DNA from: Sphaerotilus uruguayifluvii
Lineage (GTDB): Bacteria; Pseudomonadota; Gammaproteobacteria; Burkholderiales; Burkholderiaceae_C
Direction of reading: 5' to 3'
NCBI RefSeq assembly: GCF_013294065.1
Contig: NZ_JABSNM010000004.1
Coordinates: 124,001 to 188,000, forward strand
DNA: 64,000 nt
Below the pieces are notes generated by a model. That model worked only from the letters and a program-made list of their open reading frames with translations. It was not told the DNA's origin and did not search any database. Below, in pieces: positions 38,857-50,062 of the stretch; within the stretch, counting starts at the first letter, position 1; every line of letters starts with the position of its first letter. Both the position numbers and the translations under genes were made by a program.

Positions 38857-39823
38857 AGGCCTTGGTGTCGGTGAAGCGGCCGTAGGCGCGCAGACGCTCG
38901 TAGCGCTGGTCCAGCAGCTCCTTGGCCTTGAGGTCGCCGACCTGACGCAGCGCGTCGTTGAGCGCGCGCTTGAGGTTGGCGCACATCTGCTTGGTGTCGC
39001 GGTGCGCGCCGCCGACCGGCTCGCTGACGATCTTGTCGACCAGGCCCAGCGCCTTCAGGCGGTGCGCGGTAATGCCCAGGGCCTCGGCGGCGTCGCTGGC
39101 GCGTTCGGCCGTTTTCCACAGGATGGACGCGCAGCCTTCCGGCGAGATCACCGAGTAGACCGAGAACTGCAGCATCAGCACCTGGTCGGCCACCGAGATC
39201 GCCAGCGCGCCACCGGAGCCGCCCTCGCCGATGATCGTGGTGATGATGGGCACCTCGAGCTGGGCCATCTCGTAGATGTTGCGGCCGATGGCTTCCGACT
39301 GGCCGCGCTCCTCGGCGCCGATGCCGGGATAGGCGCCGGGCGTGTCGACGAAGGTGAAGACCGGCAGGCCGAACTTCTCGGCCAGCTTCATCAGGCGCAG
39401 CGCCTTGCGGTAGCCCTCGGGGCGGGCCATGCCGAAGTTGCGCGCGGCGCGCTCCTTGGTGTCGCGGCCCTTCTGGTGGCCGATCACCATGCAGGCCCGG
39501 CCGTTGAAGCGGGCCAGACCACCCACGATCGACAGGTCGTCGGCAAAGGCGCGATCGCCGTGCAGTTCCTGGAAGTCGGTGAAGATCTCGCCGACATAGT
39601 CCAGCGTGTAGGGACGCTGCGGATGGCGCGCGATCTGCGTGACCTGCCACGGCGACAGGCTGGAATAGATGTCCTTGGCGAGCTGCTGGCTCTTCTTCGA
39701 CAGGCGGTCGATCTCTTCCGAGATGTCCACCGCCGACTCGTTCTGCACGTAGCGCAGTTCCTCGATCTTGGTCTCGAGCTCGGCGATCGGCTGTTCGAAG
39801 TCGAGGAAGTGTTTCTTGCTCAT
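38855..39823 (-). CDS. accA: acetyl-CoA carboxylase, carboxyltransferase alpha subunit
   Basis: This 322-residue subunit works with AccD. It has [22 protein letters not shown] at the start, [54 protein letters not shown] and [23 protein letters not shown] 39823 (MSKKHFL) is chosen; ATG 39829 two codons upstream is also possible, with AGGA serving both. tilS follows 22 bp downstream. Confidence 0.96.
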   Translation of the reverse strand: MSKKHFLDFEQPIAELETKIEELRYVQNESAVDISEEIDRLSKKSQQLAKDIYSSLSPWQVTQIARHPQRPYTLDYVGEIFTDFQELHGDRAFADDLSIVGGLARFNGRACMVIGHQKGRDTKERAARNFGMARPEGYRKALRLMKLAEKFGLPVFTFVDTPGAYPGIGAEERGQSEAIGRNIYEMAQLEVPIITTIIGEGGSGGALAISVADQVLMLQFSVYSVISPEGCASILWKTAERASDAAEALGITAHRLKALGLVDKIVSEPVGGAHRDTKQMCANLKRALNDALRQVGDLKAKELLDQRYERLRAYGRFTDTKA

Positions 39824-39904
39824 GGGCATCGATCCTGGTTGGCTCCCGGAGCCCGGGGTCCGCAGGACCGCTGGGCGGGAATTGATCACGGACTGTACTT
39901 TAGT

Positions 39905-40582
39905 TTAGCCGCCGGCCGGCTGCGGGTCGAGGCTGCGCCACAGGTACCAGGTCGCGACCGACCGATACGGCGCCCAGGCATCCCCGACCTCGCGGGCCTC
40001 GGCCCGTGAGACCGGCTCGCCGCTGAAATAGTTCAGGCTGATGCCGCGAATCAGCCCGGCATCGTCCAGCGGAAGCACGTTCGGGCGCATCAGATAGAAG
40101 ATCAGGAACATCTCGGCGGTCCAGCGGCCGATGCCGCGGATCGCCACCAGTTCCTCGATGATCGCCTCGTCGCCCATCGAGCCCCAGTCGGTCTCGTGCA
40201 CGCAGCCCTCGGCGAAGTGGCGTGCCAGATCGCGCAGGTACTCGACCTTGCGCACCGACAGGCCGGCGGCGCGCATCGTCTCCACCGGCAGGCCGGCCAG
40301 CACGACCGGGTCGATGTGGTGGCGCTCGCCCAGGCCCAGGCCGACGACCCGCTCCCAGACCGACTGCGCCGCCTTGACCGAGACCTGCTGGCCGACGATC
40401 GAGCGCGCCAGCGTGGTGAAGGCGTCGCCGCGGCTGCGCAGCCGCGCCGTGCCGAAGCGCGGGATCAGCTTGTTCATCACCCGGTCGCGGCGCGCCAGGT
40501 ACTGGCAGGCCTCGTCCCAGTAGTCGGGCGTGACCAGCGCGACCGGCGCGCCGGCGTCCATCGCTGCAGCAGCGTCGCTCAT
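39905..40582 (-). CDS. DNA-3-methyladenine glycosylase II-like (AlkA type)
   Basis: This 225-residue helix-hairpin-helix glycosylase removes alkylated bases. It has FTTLARSIVGQQVSVKAAQSVW, the hairpin LVAIRGIGRWTAEMFLIFYL (about residues 145-165) and the catalytic Asp in VLPLDDAGLIRGI. It lacks the N-terminal domain of E. coli AlkA and matches the shorter form common in Burkholderiales. It lies between cysS and accA on the same strand, in the usual order. Confidence 0.9.
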   Translation of the reverse strand: MSDAAAAMDAGAPVALVTPDYWDEACQYLARRDRVMNKLIPRFGTARLRSRGDAFTTLARSIVGQQVSVKAAQSVWERVVGLGLGERHHIDPVVLAGLPVETMRAAGLSVRKVEYLRDLARHFAEGCVHETDWGSMGDEAIIEELVAIRGIGRWTAEMFLIFYLMRPNVLPLDDAGLIRGISLNYFSGEPVSRAEAREVGDAWAPYRSVATWYLWRSLDPQPAGG

Positions 40583-40614
40583 CGTGTCAGGCGTCGGGCG
40601 CTTCGCGGCGGGGC

Positions 40615-42003
40615 TCAGGCGCGCACCCAGGTCGTGCCCTGCGGGCCGTCCTTCAGGACGATGCCGGCGGCCTGCAGCTCCTGGCGGATGCGGTCGGCCT
40701 CGGCGAAGTCGCGCGCCTTCTTGGCGGCGGCGCGGGCCTCGATGCGCGCGATGATCTCGGCCTCGGCCAGACCGGTGTCGTCCGAGCCGGTGGCGCCCTG
40801 CAGCCAGGCGCGCGGCGCCTGCTGCAGCAGGCCCAGCACGCCGGCCAGCGCCTTCAGCAGGCCGGCCACCTCGGCCGAGCGGCCGCGGTTGACCTCGCCG
40901 GCCAGCTCGAAGAGCACCGCCACCGCGATCGGCGTGTTGAAGTCGTCGTCCATCGCCGCCTTGAAGCGCGCGGCGGCCGGATGCGCCCAGTCGATCTCGA
41001 CCGGCGCGGCCTCGACCGCGTCCAGCGCGGTGTAGAGCCGGCGCAGCGCGCTGCGGGCGTCGTCCAGGCCCGCGTCGCTGAAGTTGAACGGGCTGCGGTA
41101 GTGCACGCGCAGCATGAAGAAGCGCAGCGTCTCGCCGTCGTAGGACTTCAGCACGTCGCGGATCGTGAAGAAGTTGCCCAGCGACTTGGACATCTTCTCG
41201 TTGTCGACGTTCAGGAAGCCGTTGTGCATCCAGGTCCTGACGAAGGGCTGGCCGGTGGCGCCCTCGCTCTGCGCGATCTCGTTCTCGTGGTGCGGGAACT
41301 GCAGGTCCAGGCCGCCGCCGTGGATGTCGAAGGTCTCGCCCAGCAGCGCGCAGCTCATCGCCGAGCACTCGATGTGCCAGCCCGGGCGGCCCGGGCCGTA
41401 GGCGGATGCGTACTTGGCGTCCTCGGGCTCTTCCGGCTTGGCGGACTTCCACAGCACGAAGTCGAGCGGATCGTCCTTGCCGTCGGCCACCGCGACGCGC
41501 TCGCCGGCGCGCAGGTCGTCGAGCGACTTGCCCGAGAGCCGGCCGTAGCCCTCGAAGCGGCGCACCGCGTAGTTCACGTCGCCGTTGCCCGCCTGGTAGG
41601 CCAGGCCCTTCTCCTGCAGCCGGCCGATCATCGCCAGCATCTGCGGCACGTACTCGGTGGCGCGCGGCTCGTGGGTCGGCGGCTCGATGCCCAGCGCGCC
41701 GATGTCGGCGTGCATGGCGGCCGTCATCTCGTCGGTGAGCTGGCGGATCGTGATGCCGCGCTCGACCGCGCGGCGGATGATCTTGTCGTCGATGTCGGTG
41801 ATGTTGCGCACGTAGGTCACGCGCCAGCCGCTGGCGCGCAGCCAGCGCTGCACCACGTCGAAGGACATCATCATCCGCGCGTGACCGATGTGGCACAGGT
41901 CGTAGATCGTCATGCCGCACACATACATCCGCACATGGCCGGGTTCGAGGGACTGGAAGTCTTCGAGCGTGCGAGTGAGGCTGTTGTGGATGCGGAGAGT
42001 CAT
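40615..42003 (-). CDS. cysS: cysteinyl-tRNA synthetase
   Basis: This 462-residue class I synthetase has the first zinc Cys in [22 protein letters not shown] (HIGH motif near residue 38), the Cys/His zinc ligands in [39 protein letters not shown], and [14 protein letters not shown] 42003 ([16 protein letters not shown]) is the family start; the frame is open upstream. It is divergent from the TPR/YkuD gene at 42155, a conserved arrangement. Confidence 0.96.
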   Translation of the reverse strand: MTLRIHNSLTRTLEDFQSLEPGHVRMYVCGMTIYDLCHIGHARMMMSFDVVQRWLRASGWRVTYVRNITDIDDKIIRRAVERGITIRQLTDEMTAAMHADIGALGIEPPTHEPRATEYVPQMLAMIGRLQEKGLAYQAGNGDVNYAVRRFEGYGRLSGKSLDDLRAGERVAVADGKDDPLDFVLWKSAKPEEPEDAKYASAYGPGRPGWHIECSAMSCALLGETFDIHGGGLDLQFPHHENEIAQSEGATGQPFVRTWMHNGFLNVDNEKMSKSLGNFFTIRDVLKSYDGETLRFFMLRVHYRSPFNFSDAGLDDARSALRRLYTALDAVEAAPVEIDWAHPAAARFKAAMDDDFNTPIAVAVLFELAGEVNRGRSAEVAGLLKALAGVLGLLQQAPRAWLQGATGSDDTGLAEAEIIARIEARAAAKKARDFAEADRIRQELQAAGIVLKDGPQGTTWVRA

Positions 42004-42154
42004 CGATCGGCGGAAAGTCGGTGGCGGGAAGCGGTCGGCAGGGGGGGTCGCGAACGGACCTCGGGATGTCGACCGGGCGGCCAGTATAGCCCCGCCGGCC
42101 TGGCGGGCGGGCGAGCCCGCCTCCCCCGCCGGCGGGGAGAGATCACGCCGGACT

Positions 42155-44065
42155 ATGCACAATCCGTCCATGATCCGCCCCGCAGCGCCCCACCTCGCGC
42201 GTCACGCCATCCCGCCCGCCGCCGCGCCGACCGCCGCGCGGGCGTGGCGGTCGGCCGGTGCGGCCCTGGTGCTGCTGCTGGCGCTGCCGACACCCGCGCG
42301 GGCCGGCGACGAGGCCGCCCGGCGCTTCGACCAGGCGCTCGCGCTGGCGGCGCGGCACGAGGACGGCAACGCGATGCTGATGTTCGAGCAGCTCGCGCGC
42401 GAGCTGCCGCAGCGCCCCGAGCCCCTGGTCAACCTCGGCGTGCTGCTGGCCCGCCAGGGACGCACCGACGAGGCGCGCCAGGCCTTCGAGCGCGCGCTGC
42501 ACACCAGCGCCGCGCATGCGCTGGCCCACGACAACCTCGCCCGGCTGCAGGCCGGGGCGGCACCGGCCGAGCTCGGCTGGGCCGCACGCTGGGAGCCGGC
42601 CCGCGCCGCCGGCCTGGCCGCGCTGCGGCCGCTGGTGGCACCGGCGCTGCTCGCGGCGGGCGTGCTGATGGCCGCGTGGCAGCTGCGGCAGCGACGCCGG
42701 GCCCGCGTCCCGCACCTCGTCGCGCACGCCCGCACGCCTGCCGGCGCGCACGACGTCGACGGACTCGACACGCTGCAGCCGCCGGGCTCGACGCTGCAGC
42801 GGCGCAGCGAGCTCGGCCTGTCGACGCAGCCGCTGCCGACGCACGCGCCCTCGCAGATCGCGCCCCCGGCCCCGCCGCCCTCCCCGCCGCTCTCTCCGCC
42901 GGCATCGCCTCCCGCAACGCCGCCGACGTCCACGCCGCGCCCGGCGGCCCCTCGGCTCGCCGGCGCGCCGGCCCACCGCCTGCCCGGCGCCGAGGAGCAG
43001 CTGCTGGAGGTGCACCGGTGCATCCAGCAGGGCGACCGCACCCGCGCACTGCGGCTGGCCGAGGCGCTGGTGCGCGCGACGCCGCACTACGCGCCGGCGC
43101 GGCTGGCCTGCGCCGACCTGCAGCTGGCGCTGCGCGGCGAGCTGCACGGCGTGCACGGCCTGGCCGGCTTCGATCCGCAGCGGCTCGAGCGCTGGCGCCA
43201 GGCCTGCGTCGCGCGCCTGCAGGCCGCGGCCGAGCCGGCCCCCGCCGATCGCCTGCCGCGCCAGATCGTGCACCTGGCCGATTCGGTGCGGCAGGTGGTC
43301 GTGGTCGAGGTCGCGACCTCGCGGCTGTTCGTGCTCGAGCACCGCGGCGGCCAGCTGCGCGCCGGCCCCTGCCTGCCGGTGCTGGCCGGCCCGCTCGGCC
43401 GCGAGGACGGCCACCCCGGCACGCCGCTGGGCCTCTACCAGATCGTCGAGCGGCTGGACCCGCGCCAGATCGGGGAGGGCCACGGCGCCGGCGCGCTGGT
43501 GCTCGACCACCCCAACGAGCACGACCGCCGCCTCGGCCGGCCGGCGCGTGCCGTCTGGCTGCACGGCCCGGCGCCGCGCCCGGCCGGCCAGGCGCCCGAG
43601 CCCGGCTCCGGACTGGTGCTGGCCGACACCGACCTGCACCGGCTGCTGTTCGAGCTGGTGCCGCGGCGCACGCCGGTGCTGATCGTCGAGCGCATCGAGT
43701 GGGTCGCGCCGCGCAGCCTGGCGCAGGCGCGGCTGCGCACGCTCAATCTGGTCGAGGTCTGGCGGCTGGCGCGCGCACGCGGCGACCGCGCCGCGCTGGC
43801 CCGCCTCTATGCCGATGCGCACGACGACGGCCAGGGCGGCCGCGCGCTGGCCCGGCGCATCGAGGCCGAGATGGCCGGCGCCGGCGGGCGCGATCGCCAG
43901 CTGGCAGACTTGAGCCTGTTCGTCTGGCAGGACCGCGAGGAGGTGCTGCTGGCGAGCTTCCGCGAGGTGCTGCGCGGACATGCGCCGGGGCCGCTGCGCC
44001 GCCAGTACTGGGCGCGCGAGCACGGACAATGGAAGATCTTTTCCGAAACCGTTTCGAAGGACTGA
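42155..44065 (+). CDS. TPR protein with degenerate YkuD (L,D-transpeptidase-like) domain
   Basis: This is a 636-residue envelope protein. A signal-like helix ([16 protein letters not shown]) is followed by a short TPR block ([27 protein letters not shown]), a second hydrophobic helix near residue 165, a Pro-rich linker (about 240-265) and another helical block. A YkuD-like domain starts near residue 385 ([49 protein letters not shown]). The catalytic His is kept (about 470), but Gly486 replaces the Cys of the expected S-x-G-C motif (PGSGLVLAD). The C-terminal 110 residues look like the NTF2-like tail of related proteins. It is likely a non-catalytic, peptidoglycan-binding relative. ATG 42170 is an alternative start. 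Confidence 0.8.
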   Translation: MHNPSMIRPAAPHLARHAIPPAAAPTAARAWRSAGAALVLLLALPTPARAGDEAARRFDQALALAARHEDGNAMLMFEQLARELPQRPEPLVNLGVLLARQGRTDEARQAFERALHTSAAHALAHDNLARLQAGAAPAELGWAARWEPARAAGLAALRPLVAPALLAAGVLMAAWQLRQRRRARVPHLVAHARTPAGAHDVDGLDTLQPPGSTLQRRSELGLSTQPLPTHAPSQIAPPAPPPSPPLSPPASPPATPPTSTPRPAAPRLAGAPAHRLPGAEEQLLEVHRCIQQGDRTRALRLAEALVRATPHYAPARLACADLQLALRGELHGVHGLAGFDPQRLERWRQACVARLQAAAEPAPADRLPRQIVHLADSVRQVVVVEVATSRLFVLEHRGGQLRAGPCLPVLAGPLGREDGHPGTPLGLYQIVERLDPRQIGEGHGAGALVLDHPNEHDRRLGRPARAVWLHGPAPRPAGQAPEPGSGLVLADTDLHRLLFELVPRRTPVLIVERIEWVAPRSLAQARLRTLNLVEVWRLARARGDRAALARLYADAHDDGQGGRALARRIEAEMAGAGGRDRQLADLSLFVWQDREEVLLASFREVLRGHAPGPLRRQYWAREHGQWKIFSETVSKD

Positions 44066-44078
44066 AGGAGTGAAGCCG

Positions 44079-44648
44079 ATGACCGCATTCCCGTTCGCCC
44101 GCATCGCGACCGCGCTGGCCCTGGGCCTGGCGCTGTCCGGCGCGGCCCAGGCCGAGAAGGTGCGCCTGGCCACGTCGATGGGCGACATCGTCGTCGACCT
44201 GGACGCCGCCAAGGCCCCGAAGACCGTCGCCAACTTCGTCGAGTACGTGAAGGCCGGCCACTACGACGGCACCATCTTCCACCGCGTGATCGGCAACTTC
44301 ATGATCCAGGGCGGCGGCATGGAGCCCTCGATGAAGGAGAAGCCCACCCGCGCGCCGATCCCGCTGGAGAGCCGCAACGGCCTGAGCAACACCCGCGGCA
44401 CCGTCGCGATGGCGCGCACCAGCGTGCCGGATTCCGCGACTTCCCAGTTCTTCATCAACGTGAAGGACAATCCTTTCCTGGACCAGCCGAACTCGCCTGA
44501 CGGCAACGGCTATGCGGTCTTCGGCCGCGTCGTCGAAGGCATGGACGTGGTCGACAAGATCCGCGCCGTGCGCACCGGCTCGGCGGGCATGCACCGCGAC
44601 GTGCCGGCCGAACCCGTCCTGATCAAGAAAGCCTCCCTGGAGAAATGA
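44079..44648 (+). CDS. ppiA: exported cyclophilin-type peptidyl-prolyl isomerase
   Basis: This 189-residue protein has a signal peptide ([19 protein letters not shown]) and one cyclophilin domain ([50 protein letters not shown]). It speeds cis-trans proline isomerisation during folding in the periplasm. ATG 44079 follows AAGGAG by 8 bp. It lies 13 bp after the YkuD-like gene and overlaps the cytosolic cyclophilin gene by 4 bp. Confidence 0.94.
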   Translation: MTAFPFARIATALALGLALSGAAQAEKVRLATSMGDIVVDLDAAKAPKTVANFVEYVKAGHYDGTIFHRVIGNFMIQGGGMEPSMKEKPTRAPIPLESRNGLSNTRGTVAMARTSVPDSATSQFFINVKDNPFLDQPNSPDGNGYAVFGRVVEGMDVVDKIRAVRTGSAGMHRDVPAEPVLIKKASLEK

Positions 44649-45160
44649 ACACCATGGCATCCCCGCAAGTCGAACTGCAGACCAACCTCGGCACCATCCG
44701 CATCGAGCTCGACGCCGAGCGCGCTCCGCTGTCGGCCGAGAACTTCCTGAACTACGTGCGCAGCGGCCACTACGACGGCACGGTCTTCCACCGCGTCATC
44801 AAGGGCTTCATGGTCCAGGGCGGCGGCATGGAGCCGGGCCTGAAGCAGAAGCCCACCGCCGCGGCGATCCAGAACGAGGCGGCCAACGGCCTGAAGAACG
44901 ACAAGTACACGCTGGCGATGGCGCGCACCAACGCGCCGCACTCGGCCACCGCGCAGTTCTTCATCAACACCGCGCACAACGACTTCCTGAACTTCCGCTC
45001 CGAGACGCCGCAGGGCTGGGGCTACGCGGTCTTCGGTCGCGTCGTCGACGGCACCGCCGTCGTCGACCAGATCGAGAAGGTCCGCACCGGCTCGCGCGGC
45101 TTCCACGACGACGTGCCGGTCGAGGACGTCGTCATCACCCGCGCGGTGATCGTCGAGTGA
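44645..45160 (+). CDS. ppiB: cytosolic cyclophilin-type peptidyl-prolyl isomerase
   Basis: This 171-residue protein forms one cyclophilin domain without a signal peptide ([56 protein letters not shown]). Its start overlaps the ppiA stop (ATGA), and its stop overlaps the lpxH GTG start. About half of its residues match ppiA, so the pair probably arose by duplication followed by gain or loss of the export signal. Confidence 0.95.
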   Translation: MNTMASPQVELQTNLGTIRIELDAERAPLSAENFLNYVRSGHYDGTVFHRVIKGFMVQGGGMEPGLKQKPTAAAIQNEAANGLKNDKYTLAMARTNAPHSATAQFFINTAHNDFLNFRSETPQGWGYAVFGRVVDGTAVVDQIEKVRTGSRGFHDDVPVEDVVITRAVIVE

Positions 45161-45972
45161 TCACGCTGCTGGACGGCCCGCTCGGGGCCGCCAGCGAGAT
45201 CCATGCCGCGCCGCACTGGCGCAGCATCGAGCTGCTGTCCGACCTGCACCTGGGCGAGCACGCGCCCGCCACCGCCCGCGCGCTGGCCGGGCACCTGGCG
45301 GCCAGCGATGCCGACCTGATCGTGCTGCTGGGCGACCTGTTCGAGGTCTGGGTCGGCGACGAGCAGCTCGACGCCCCCGCCGACCCGGCCAGCCCGGTGG
45401 CGCAGGCGCTGCAGGCGCTGGCCGAGGCGGCGCGCCGCCGGCCGGTGGCGATGCTCACCGGCAACCGCGACTTCCTGCTCGGGCCCGAGGCGGCACGCCG
45501 CCTGGGCTGGACGGTGCTGCCCGACCGCTGCGTGCTGCAGGCCTTCGGCCACCGCCAGGTGCTGGTGCACGGCGACGCCGAATGCCTGGACGACCGCGAC
45601 TACCAGCGCTTCCGCGCCCAGGTGCGCACGCCCGGCTGGCGCGAGGCCTTCCTGGCGCGGCCGCTGGCCGAGCGCATGGCGGTGGCGCGCTCGCTGCGCG
45701 ACGGCAGCGAGCAGCGCAAGCGCGAGCAGGGCCTGGCCGGCTATGCCGACCTGGACCGCGCCGAGATGCTGTCGCTGCTGGCCGCCGCCAGCGCCGACCG
45801 CCTGATCCACGGCCACACCCACCGCCCCGGCGACGAGCGGCTCGGGCCCGGCCTGAGCCGCCATGTGCTGTCGGACTGGGATCTCGACGGCCAGCACGGC
45901 CCGGCCCGCGCCGAGGTGCTGCGGCTGGACGCCCGCGGCCTGCACCGCCAGTCCCTCGTCGCCCGAGCATGA
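45157..45972 (+). CDS. lpxH: UDP-2,3-diacylglucosamine diphosphatase
   Basis: This 271-residue metallophosphoesterase releases UMP to give lipid X in lipid A synthesis. Metal-binding motifs occur in order: [36 protein letters not shown] and HGHTHRPG. It starts with GTG 45157, overlapping the ppiB stop, and its own stop overlaps the next ATG (ATGA). This chain of overlaps makes translational coupling likely. Confidence 0.95.
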   Translation: MITLLDGPLGAASEIHAAPHWRSIELLSDLHLGEHAPATARALAGHLAASDADLIVLLGDLFEVWVGDEQLDAPADPASPVAQALQALAEAARRRPVAMLTGNRDFLLGPEAARRLGWTVLPDRCVLQAFGHRQVLVHGDAECLDDRDYQRFRAQVRTPGWREAFLARPLAERMAVARSLRDGSEQRKREQGLAGYADLDRAEMLSLLAAASADRLIHGHTHRPGDERLGPGLSRHVLSDWDLDGQHGPARAEVLRLDARGLHRQSLVARA

Positions 45973-46781
45973 TGTTCGGACGCTGGGGGCAGGCCTGGCG
46001 CGACTGGCGCCGCCGCCGCGTGCTCGAGGCCCGCGCGATTCCCGACGAGCTCTGGCTGGAGACGCTGCGCGGCTGGCCCTTCCTGCGCCACCGGCCGCTC
46101 GAGGACCTGCTGCGGCTGCGCGAGATGACCTCGCTGCTGCTCGACCGCAAGGAGTTCAGCACCGCCGGCGGCCTGGTGCTCGACGACGCGATGGCGGTCG
46201 CGGTGGCCGCGCAGGCCTGCGTGCCGGTGCTGCACCTGCCGGGCGAGCTCGACTGGTACGACGGGTTCGTTGGCATCGTGCTGCATCCGTCCGAGGTGGT
46301 CGTGCCGCGCCAGTGGCATGACGAGGACGGCGTGGTGCACAGCGGCGACGAGGTGCTGGCCGGCGAGGCGATCGAGGGCGGTCCGCTGATGCTGTCCTGG
46401 CAGGACGTGCGGCTCGGCGGCCGCGACGGCCAGCTGGAGGCGGATCAGGACCTGGCCTACAACGTCGTCATCCACGAGTTTGTCCATGTCATCGACATGC
46501 GCGACGGCCAGGTCGACGGCATGCCGGCGCTGCCGACGCGCGTGCAGCGCGAGCGCTGGCAGACGGTCATGGGCGAGGCCTTCGCGCGCCATGCCGCCGA
46601 GGTCGATGCCGACCGGCCGACCTGGCTCGATCCGTATGCGGCTCAGGGGCCGGAAGAGTTCTTCCCGGTCGCGGCCGAGGCCTTCTTCGTCGCGCCGCAT
46701 GGCCTGGCGCTGGAATTTCCCGAGGTCTATGCGCTGATGCGTGACTTCTTTCACCAGGATCCGCGGCTTCACGCGCGCTGA
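45969..46781 (+). CDS. mtfA: MtfA-type zinc-dependent peptidase
   Basis: This 270-residue protein is close in length to E. coli MtfA (265). It has the zinc site HEFVH in NVVIHEFVHVIDMRDG (about residue 170), with a more distal Glu in GPEEFFPVAAEAFF completing the gluzincin pattern. Around it lie DWYDGFVGIVLHPSEVVVP and GEAIEGGPLMLSWQDV. E. coli MtfA binds the Mlc repressor; whether that holds here is unknown. It overlaps lpxH by 4 bp. Confidence 0.9.
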   Translation: MMFGRWGQAWRDWRRRRVLEARAIPDELWLETLRGWPFLRHRPLEDLLRLREMTSLLLDRKEFSTAGGLVLDDAMAVAVAAQACVPVLHLPGELDWYDGFVGIVLHPSEVVVPRQWHDEDGVVHSGDEVLAGEAIEGGPLMLSWQDVRLGGRDGQLEADQDLAYNVVIHEFVHVIDMRDGQVDGMPALPTRVQRERWQTVMGEAFARHAAEVDADRPTWLDPYAAQGPEEFFPVAAEAFFVAPHGLALEFPEVYALMRDFFHQDPRLHAR

Positions 46782-46919
46782 CCCGGGCCGCAGCCCGCGG
46801 TCGCGGCCTCGGACTGCGATGGGTCAAGCCGCGGCGGCGACACGCTGCCGACAATCGCGCGCTGATCCGTGCCACCTGTGCACCTGCCCACTGTCCGACC
46901 TGCCTGCCCGGAGACCCCG

Positions 46920-47102
46920 ATGAACACCACGCTCGCCACCGCGACCTATCTCTGCACGCTGTGCCACTTCGTCTATGACGAGGAAGCCGGCCGCCCCGAG
47001 GACGGCATCGAGCCGGGCACGCCCTGGGCCGCGGTGCCCGAGGACTGGTGCTGCCCGGAGTGCGGCGCCGGCAAGGACGACTTCCGCCGCACCGACGCCT
47101 GA
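46920..47102 (+). CDS. rubredoxin
   Basis: This 60-residue protein has two CxxC pairs ([15 protein letters not shown] and [16 protein letters not shown]), which bind one iron. It transfers single electrons, typically to an alkane hydroxylase, rubrerythrin or oxygen-stress enzyme, none of which is adjacent. ATG 46920 gives the normal short N-terminus. It ends before a strong shared terminator. Confidence 0.93.
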   Translation: MNTTLATATYLCTLCHFVYDEEAGRPEDGIEPGTPWAAVPEDWCCPECGAGKDDFRRTDA

Positions 47103-47137
47103 CGCGGGCCCATCCGGCCAGGAGGCCGGAAAGCACA

Positions 47138-47159
47138 AAGGGCGCCCGAGGGCGCCCTT
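47138..47159. terminator. hairpin between rubredoxin and clpA
   Basis: AAGGGCGCCC-GA-GGGCGCCCTT, a 10-bp stem between convergent genes, followed by GTTCATG on the plus strand and TTGTG on the minus strand. Likely acts both ways. Confidence 0.65.
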
Positions 47160-47177
47160 GTTCATGTCCGGACCGGA

Positions 47178-49487
47178 TCAGGCGGTGGCCGGCTCGGCCT
47201 TGGGCTTGTCGCTCTTGCGCGGCTCGATGTCCAGGCTCACCTCGCCGGCCTCGTCGACATCGACCGTCAGACGACCGCCGTCGACCAGGCGACCGAACAG
47301 CAGCTCGTCGGCCAGCGCACGGCGGATCGTGTCCTGGATCAGGCGCTGCATCGGGCGCGCACCCATCAGCGGATCGAAGCCGCGCTTGGCCAGGTGCTTG
47401 CGCAGCGCGTCGGTGAAGGTGACATCGACCTTCTTCTCGCCGAGCTGGCCCTCGAGCTGCAGCAGGAACTTGTCGACCACGCGCAGGATGATCTCCTCGT
47501 CGAGCGGACGGAAGCTGACGATCGCGTCGAGGCGGTTGCGGAACTCCGGCGTGAACATGCGCTTGAGGTCGGCCATCTCGTCGCCGCGCTCGCGCTGCGT
47601 CGTGAAGCCGATCGTGGACTTCTGGATCGTCTCCGCGCCGGCGTTCGTCGTCATCACGATGATCGCGTTGCGGAAGTCGGCCTTGCGCCCGTTGTTGTCG
47701 GTCAGCGTGCCGTGGTCCATGACCTGCAGCAGCACGTTGAAGACGTCCGGGTGAGCCTTCTCGATCTCGTCGAGCAGCAGCACGCAGTGCGGCTTCTTCG
47801 TGACCGCCTCGGTCAGCAGGCCGCCCTGGTCGAAGCCGACATAGCCCGGAGGCGCGCCGATCAGGCGGCTGACCGCATGGCGCTCCATGTACTCCGACAT
47901 GTCGAAGCGGATCAGGTCGATGCCCAGGATGTAGGCGAGCTGCTTGGCGACCTCGGTCTTGCCCACGCCGGTCGGGCCGGAGAACAGGAAGGCGCCGATC
48001 GGCTTGTCCGGCTTGCCCAGGCCCGAGCGCGCCATCTTGATCGCGCCCGAGAGCGCATCGATGGCCGCGTCCTGACCGAAGACCACGCTCTTGAGGTCGC
48101 GGTCCAGGCTTTTCAGCTTGCTGCGGTCGTCGCTGGAGACGCTCGCCGGCGGGATGCGCGCGATCTTGGCGACGATGTCCTCGACCTCGCCGCGGGTGAT
48201 CTTCTTCTTCTGCTTGTTCTTGGGCAGCACGCGCTGGGCGGCACCGGCCTCGTCGATCACGTCGATCGCCTTGTCGGGCAGGTGACGGTCGTTGATGTAC
48301 TTGGCCGACAGCTCGGCCGCAGCCTGCAGCGCACCGACGTCGTACTTGACCCCGTGGTGCTCCTCGAAGCGCGACTTCAGGCCCTTGAGGATCTCGATCG
48401 TCTGCTCGACGGTCGGCTCGACCACGTCGACCTTCTGGAAGCGCCGCGACAGCGCCGCATCCTTCTCGAAGATGCCGCGGTACTCGGTGAAGGTGGTCGC
48501 GCCGATGCACTTCATCTGGCCCGAGCTCAGTGCCGGCTTGAGCAGGTTGCTGGCATCGAGCGTGCCGCCCGAGGCCGCGCCGGCGCCGATCAGCGTGTGG
48601 ATCTCGTCGATGAACAGCACCGCGTGCGGCTGCTCCTTGAGCTGCTTGAGCACCGCCTTCAGGCGCTGCTCGAAGTCGCCGCGGTACTTGGTGCCGGCCA
48701 GCAGCGCGCCCATGTCGAGCGAGTAGACGGTGGCCTCGGACAGTACCTCGGGCACGTCGCCCTGGGTGATGCGCCAGGCCAGGCCCTCGGCGATCGCGGT
48801 CTTGCCGACCCCGGCCTCGCCGACCAGCAGCGGATTGTTCTTGCGCCGGCGGCACAGCACCTGGATCACCCGCTCGACCTCGTGCTCGCGGCCGATCAGC
48901 GGATCGATGCGGCCGTCACGGGCCTGCTGGTTCAGGTTCTGGGTGTACTGGTCCAGCGCCGAGCCCTTGCCGTCGGCCTCGTCCTTGTCCCCGTCGGAGG
49001 ACGACGAGGACGAGGACTCGCCCGCCGACTTGGTCGGCTCCGGCGGATCCGACTTCTTGATGCCGTGGGCGATGAAGTTGACGACATCCAGACGGGTCAC
49101 GCCCTGCTGGTGCAGGTAGTAGACCGCGTGCGAGTCCTTCTCGCCGAAGATCGCCACCAGCACGTTCGCGCCGGTGACCTCCTTCTTGCCGTTGCCGGTC
49201 GACTGCACATGCATGATCGCGCGCTGGATCACGCGCTGGAAGCCCAGCGTGGGCTGCGTGTCGACCTCGTCGGTGCCGCCGACCGTGGGGGTGTTCTCCT
49301 TGATGAACTGCGTCAGGCTCTTGCGCAGGTCGTCGAGATTGGCCGCGCAGGCACGCAGCACCTCCGATGCCGAGGGGTTGTCCAGCAGGGCGAGCAGCAG
49401 ATGCTCGACCGTGATGAACTCGTGCCGCTGCTGACGCGCCTCGACGAACGCCATGTGCAGACTGACTTCCAACTCTTGCGCGATCAT
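47178..49487 (-). CDS. clpA: ATP-dependent Clp protease, ATPase subunit ClpA
   Basis: This 769-residue AAA+ unfoldase feeds proteins to ClpP. It has an N-terminal Clp repeat domain ([37 protein letters not shown]), a first ATPase ([13 protein letters not shown], about residue 219) and a second ATPase ([13 protein letters not shown], about 500; [15 protein letters not shown]), without the ClpB middle coil. An acidic Ser-rich linker ([13 protein letters not shown]) follows the N-domain. ATG 49487 has GGAGG 5 bp upstream. It overlaps clpS by 4 bp. Confidence 0.97.
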   Translation of the reverse strand: MIAQELEVSLHMAFVEARQQRHEFITVEHLLLALLDNPSASEVLRACAANLDDLRKSLTQFIKENTPTVGGTDEVDTQPTLGFQRVIQRAIMHVQSTGNGKKEVTGANVLVAIFGEKDSHAVYYLHQQGVTRLDVVNFIAHGIKKSDPPEPTKSAGESSSSSSSDGDKDEADGKGSALDQYTQNLNQQARDGRIDPLIGREHEVERVIQVLCRRRKNNPLLVGEAGVGKTAIAEGLAWRITQGDVPEVLSEATVYSLDMGALLAGTKYRGDFEQRLKAVLKQLKEQPHAVLFIDEIHTLIGAGAASGGTLDASNLLKPALSSGQMKCIGATTFTEYRGIFEKDAALSRRFQKVDVVEPTVEQTIEILKGLKSRFEEHHGVKYDVGALQAAAELSAKYINDRHLPDKAIDVIDEAGAAQRVLPKNKQKKKITRGEVEDIVAKIARIPPASVSSDDRSKLKSLDRDLKSVVFGQDAAIDALSGAIKMARSGLGKPDKPIGAFLFSGPTGVGKTEVAKQLAYILGIDLIRFDMSEYMERHAVSRLIGAPPGYVGFDQGGLLTEAVTKKPHCVLLLDEIEKAHPDVFNVLLQVMDHGTLTDNNGRKADFRNAIIVMTTNAGAETIQKSTIGFTTQRERGDEMADLKRMFTPEFRNRLDAIVSFRPLDEEIILRVVDKFLLQLEGQLGEKKVDVTFTDALRKHLAKRGFDPLMGARPMQRLIQDTIRRALADELLFGRLVDGGRLTVDVDEAGEVSLDIEPRKSDKPKAEPATA

Positions 49488-49837
49488 GCGACCTCCAAAA
49501 TGCACTGGAGCGGGTGCCCCGCCCTTCGTGCCGCTGCCAGAACCAATTCGACCTTCGTCGCGGCGACATCGCGGGTGTAGACCCCGCAGACCGCCCGCCC
49601 CTCATGATGGATCTTCAGCATGATCTGGGTGGCGGCGTCGATGTCATGGTGGAAATGCTGCTGCAGGACCATCACCACGAATTCCATCGGGGTGTAATCG
49701 TCGTTCAGCATGACGACTTGATAGGCGCGTGGCGGTTCCACGCGCTGAAGCTGGCGTTCCTCGACAACCGAGCCCTGCCCTTCATCGGGCGGACCGGGGG
49801 GAATCGGATTCGATCTGTCAGGCGTGTTGCTGGCCAT
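49484..49837 (-). CDS. clpS: Clp adaptor protein ClpS
   Basis: This 117-residue adaptor delivers N-degron proteins to ClpA. The core reads [27 protein letters not shown], then [25 protein letters not shown], which contains the residues contacting the N-terminal side chain (DD of [12 protein letters not shown]). A loose N-terminal arm of about 35 residues precedes it. ATG 49837 is chosen. It overlaps clpA by 4 bp. Confidence 0.96.
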   Translation of the reverse strand: MASNTPDRSNPIPPGPPDEGQGSVVEERQLQRVEPPRAYQVVMLNDDYTPMEFVVMVLQQHFHHDIDAATQIMLKIHHEGRAVCGVYTRDVAATKVELVLAAARRAGHPLQCILEVA

Positions 49838-50033
49838 GGAAAACATTCTATAGATCGGCGCAGATCCGCGCAGGGGCCTCGAGTTACCCGATCTTGACAC
49901 TCTGGACAAGCCCGGCCCCGGCGTGCTGCAGTGCAGCGCCACCGGCATCGGCTCCATCGTGACATGTCACCGCCCGGACCGGGGAAAGCCGGCACAGGTT
50001 CACATCGGCACCACGATCTCGCACCGCTGATTC

Positions 50034-50062
50034 TTGACATGAAAGCAAGCTATCAACAAAAT
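50034..50062 (+). promoter_or_regulatory. promoter of the cold-shock gene
   Basis: Consensus TTGACA (50034-50039), 17-bp spacer, CAAAAT (50057-50062). The region is AT-rich. The predicted start near 50069 gives a leader of only about 40 nt, much shorter than the E. coli cspA leader. Confidence 0.65.
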
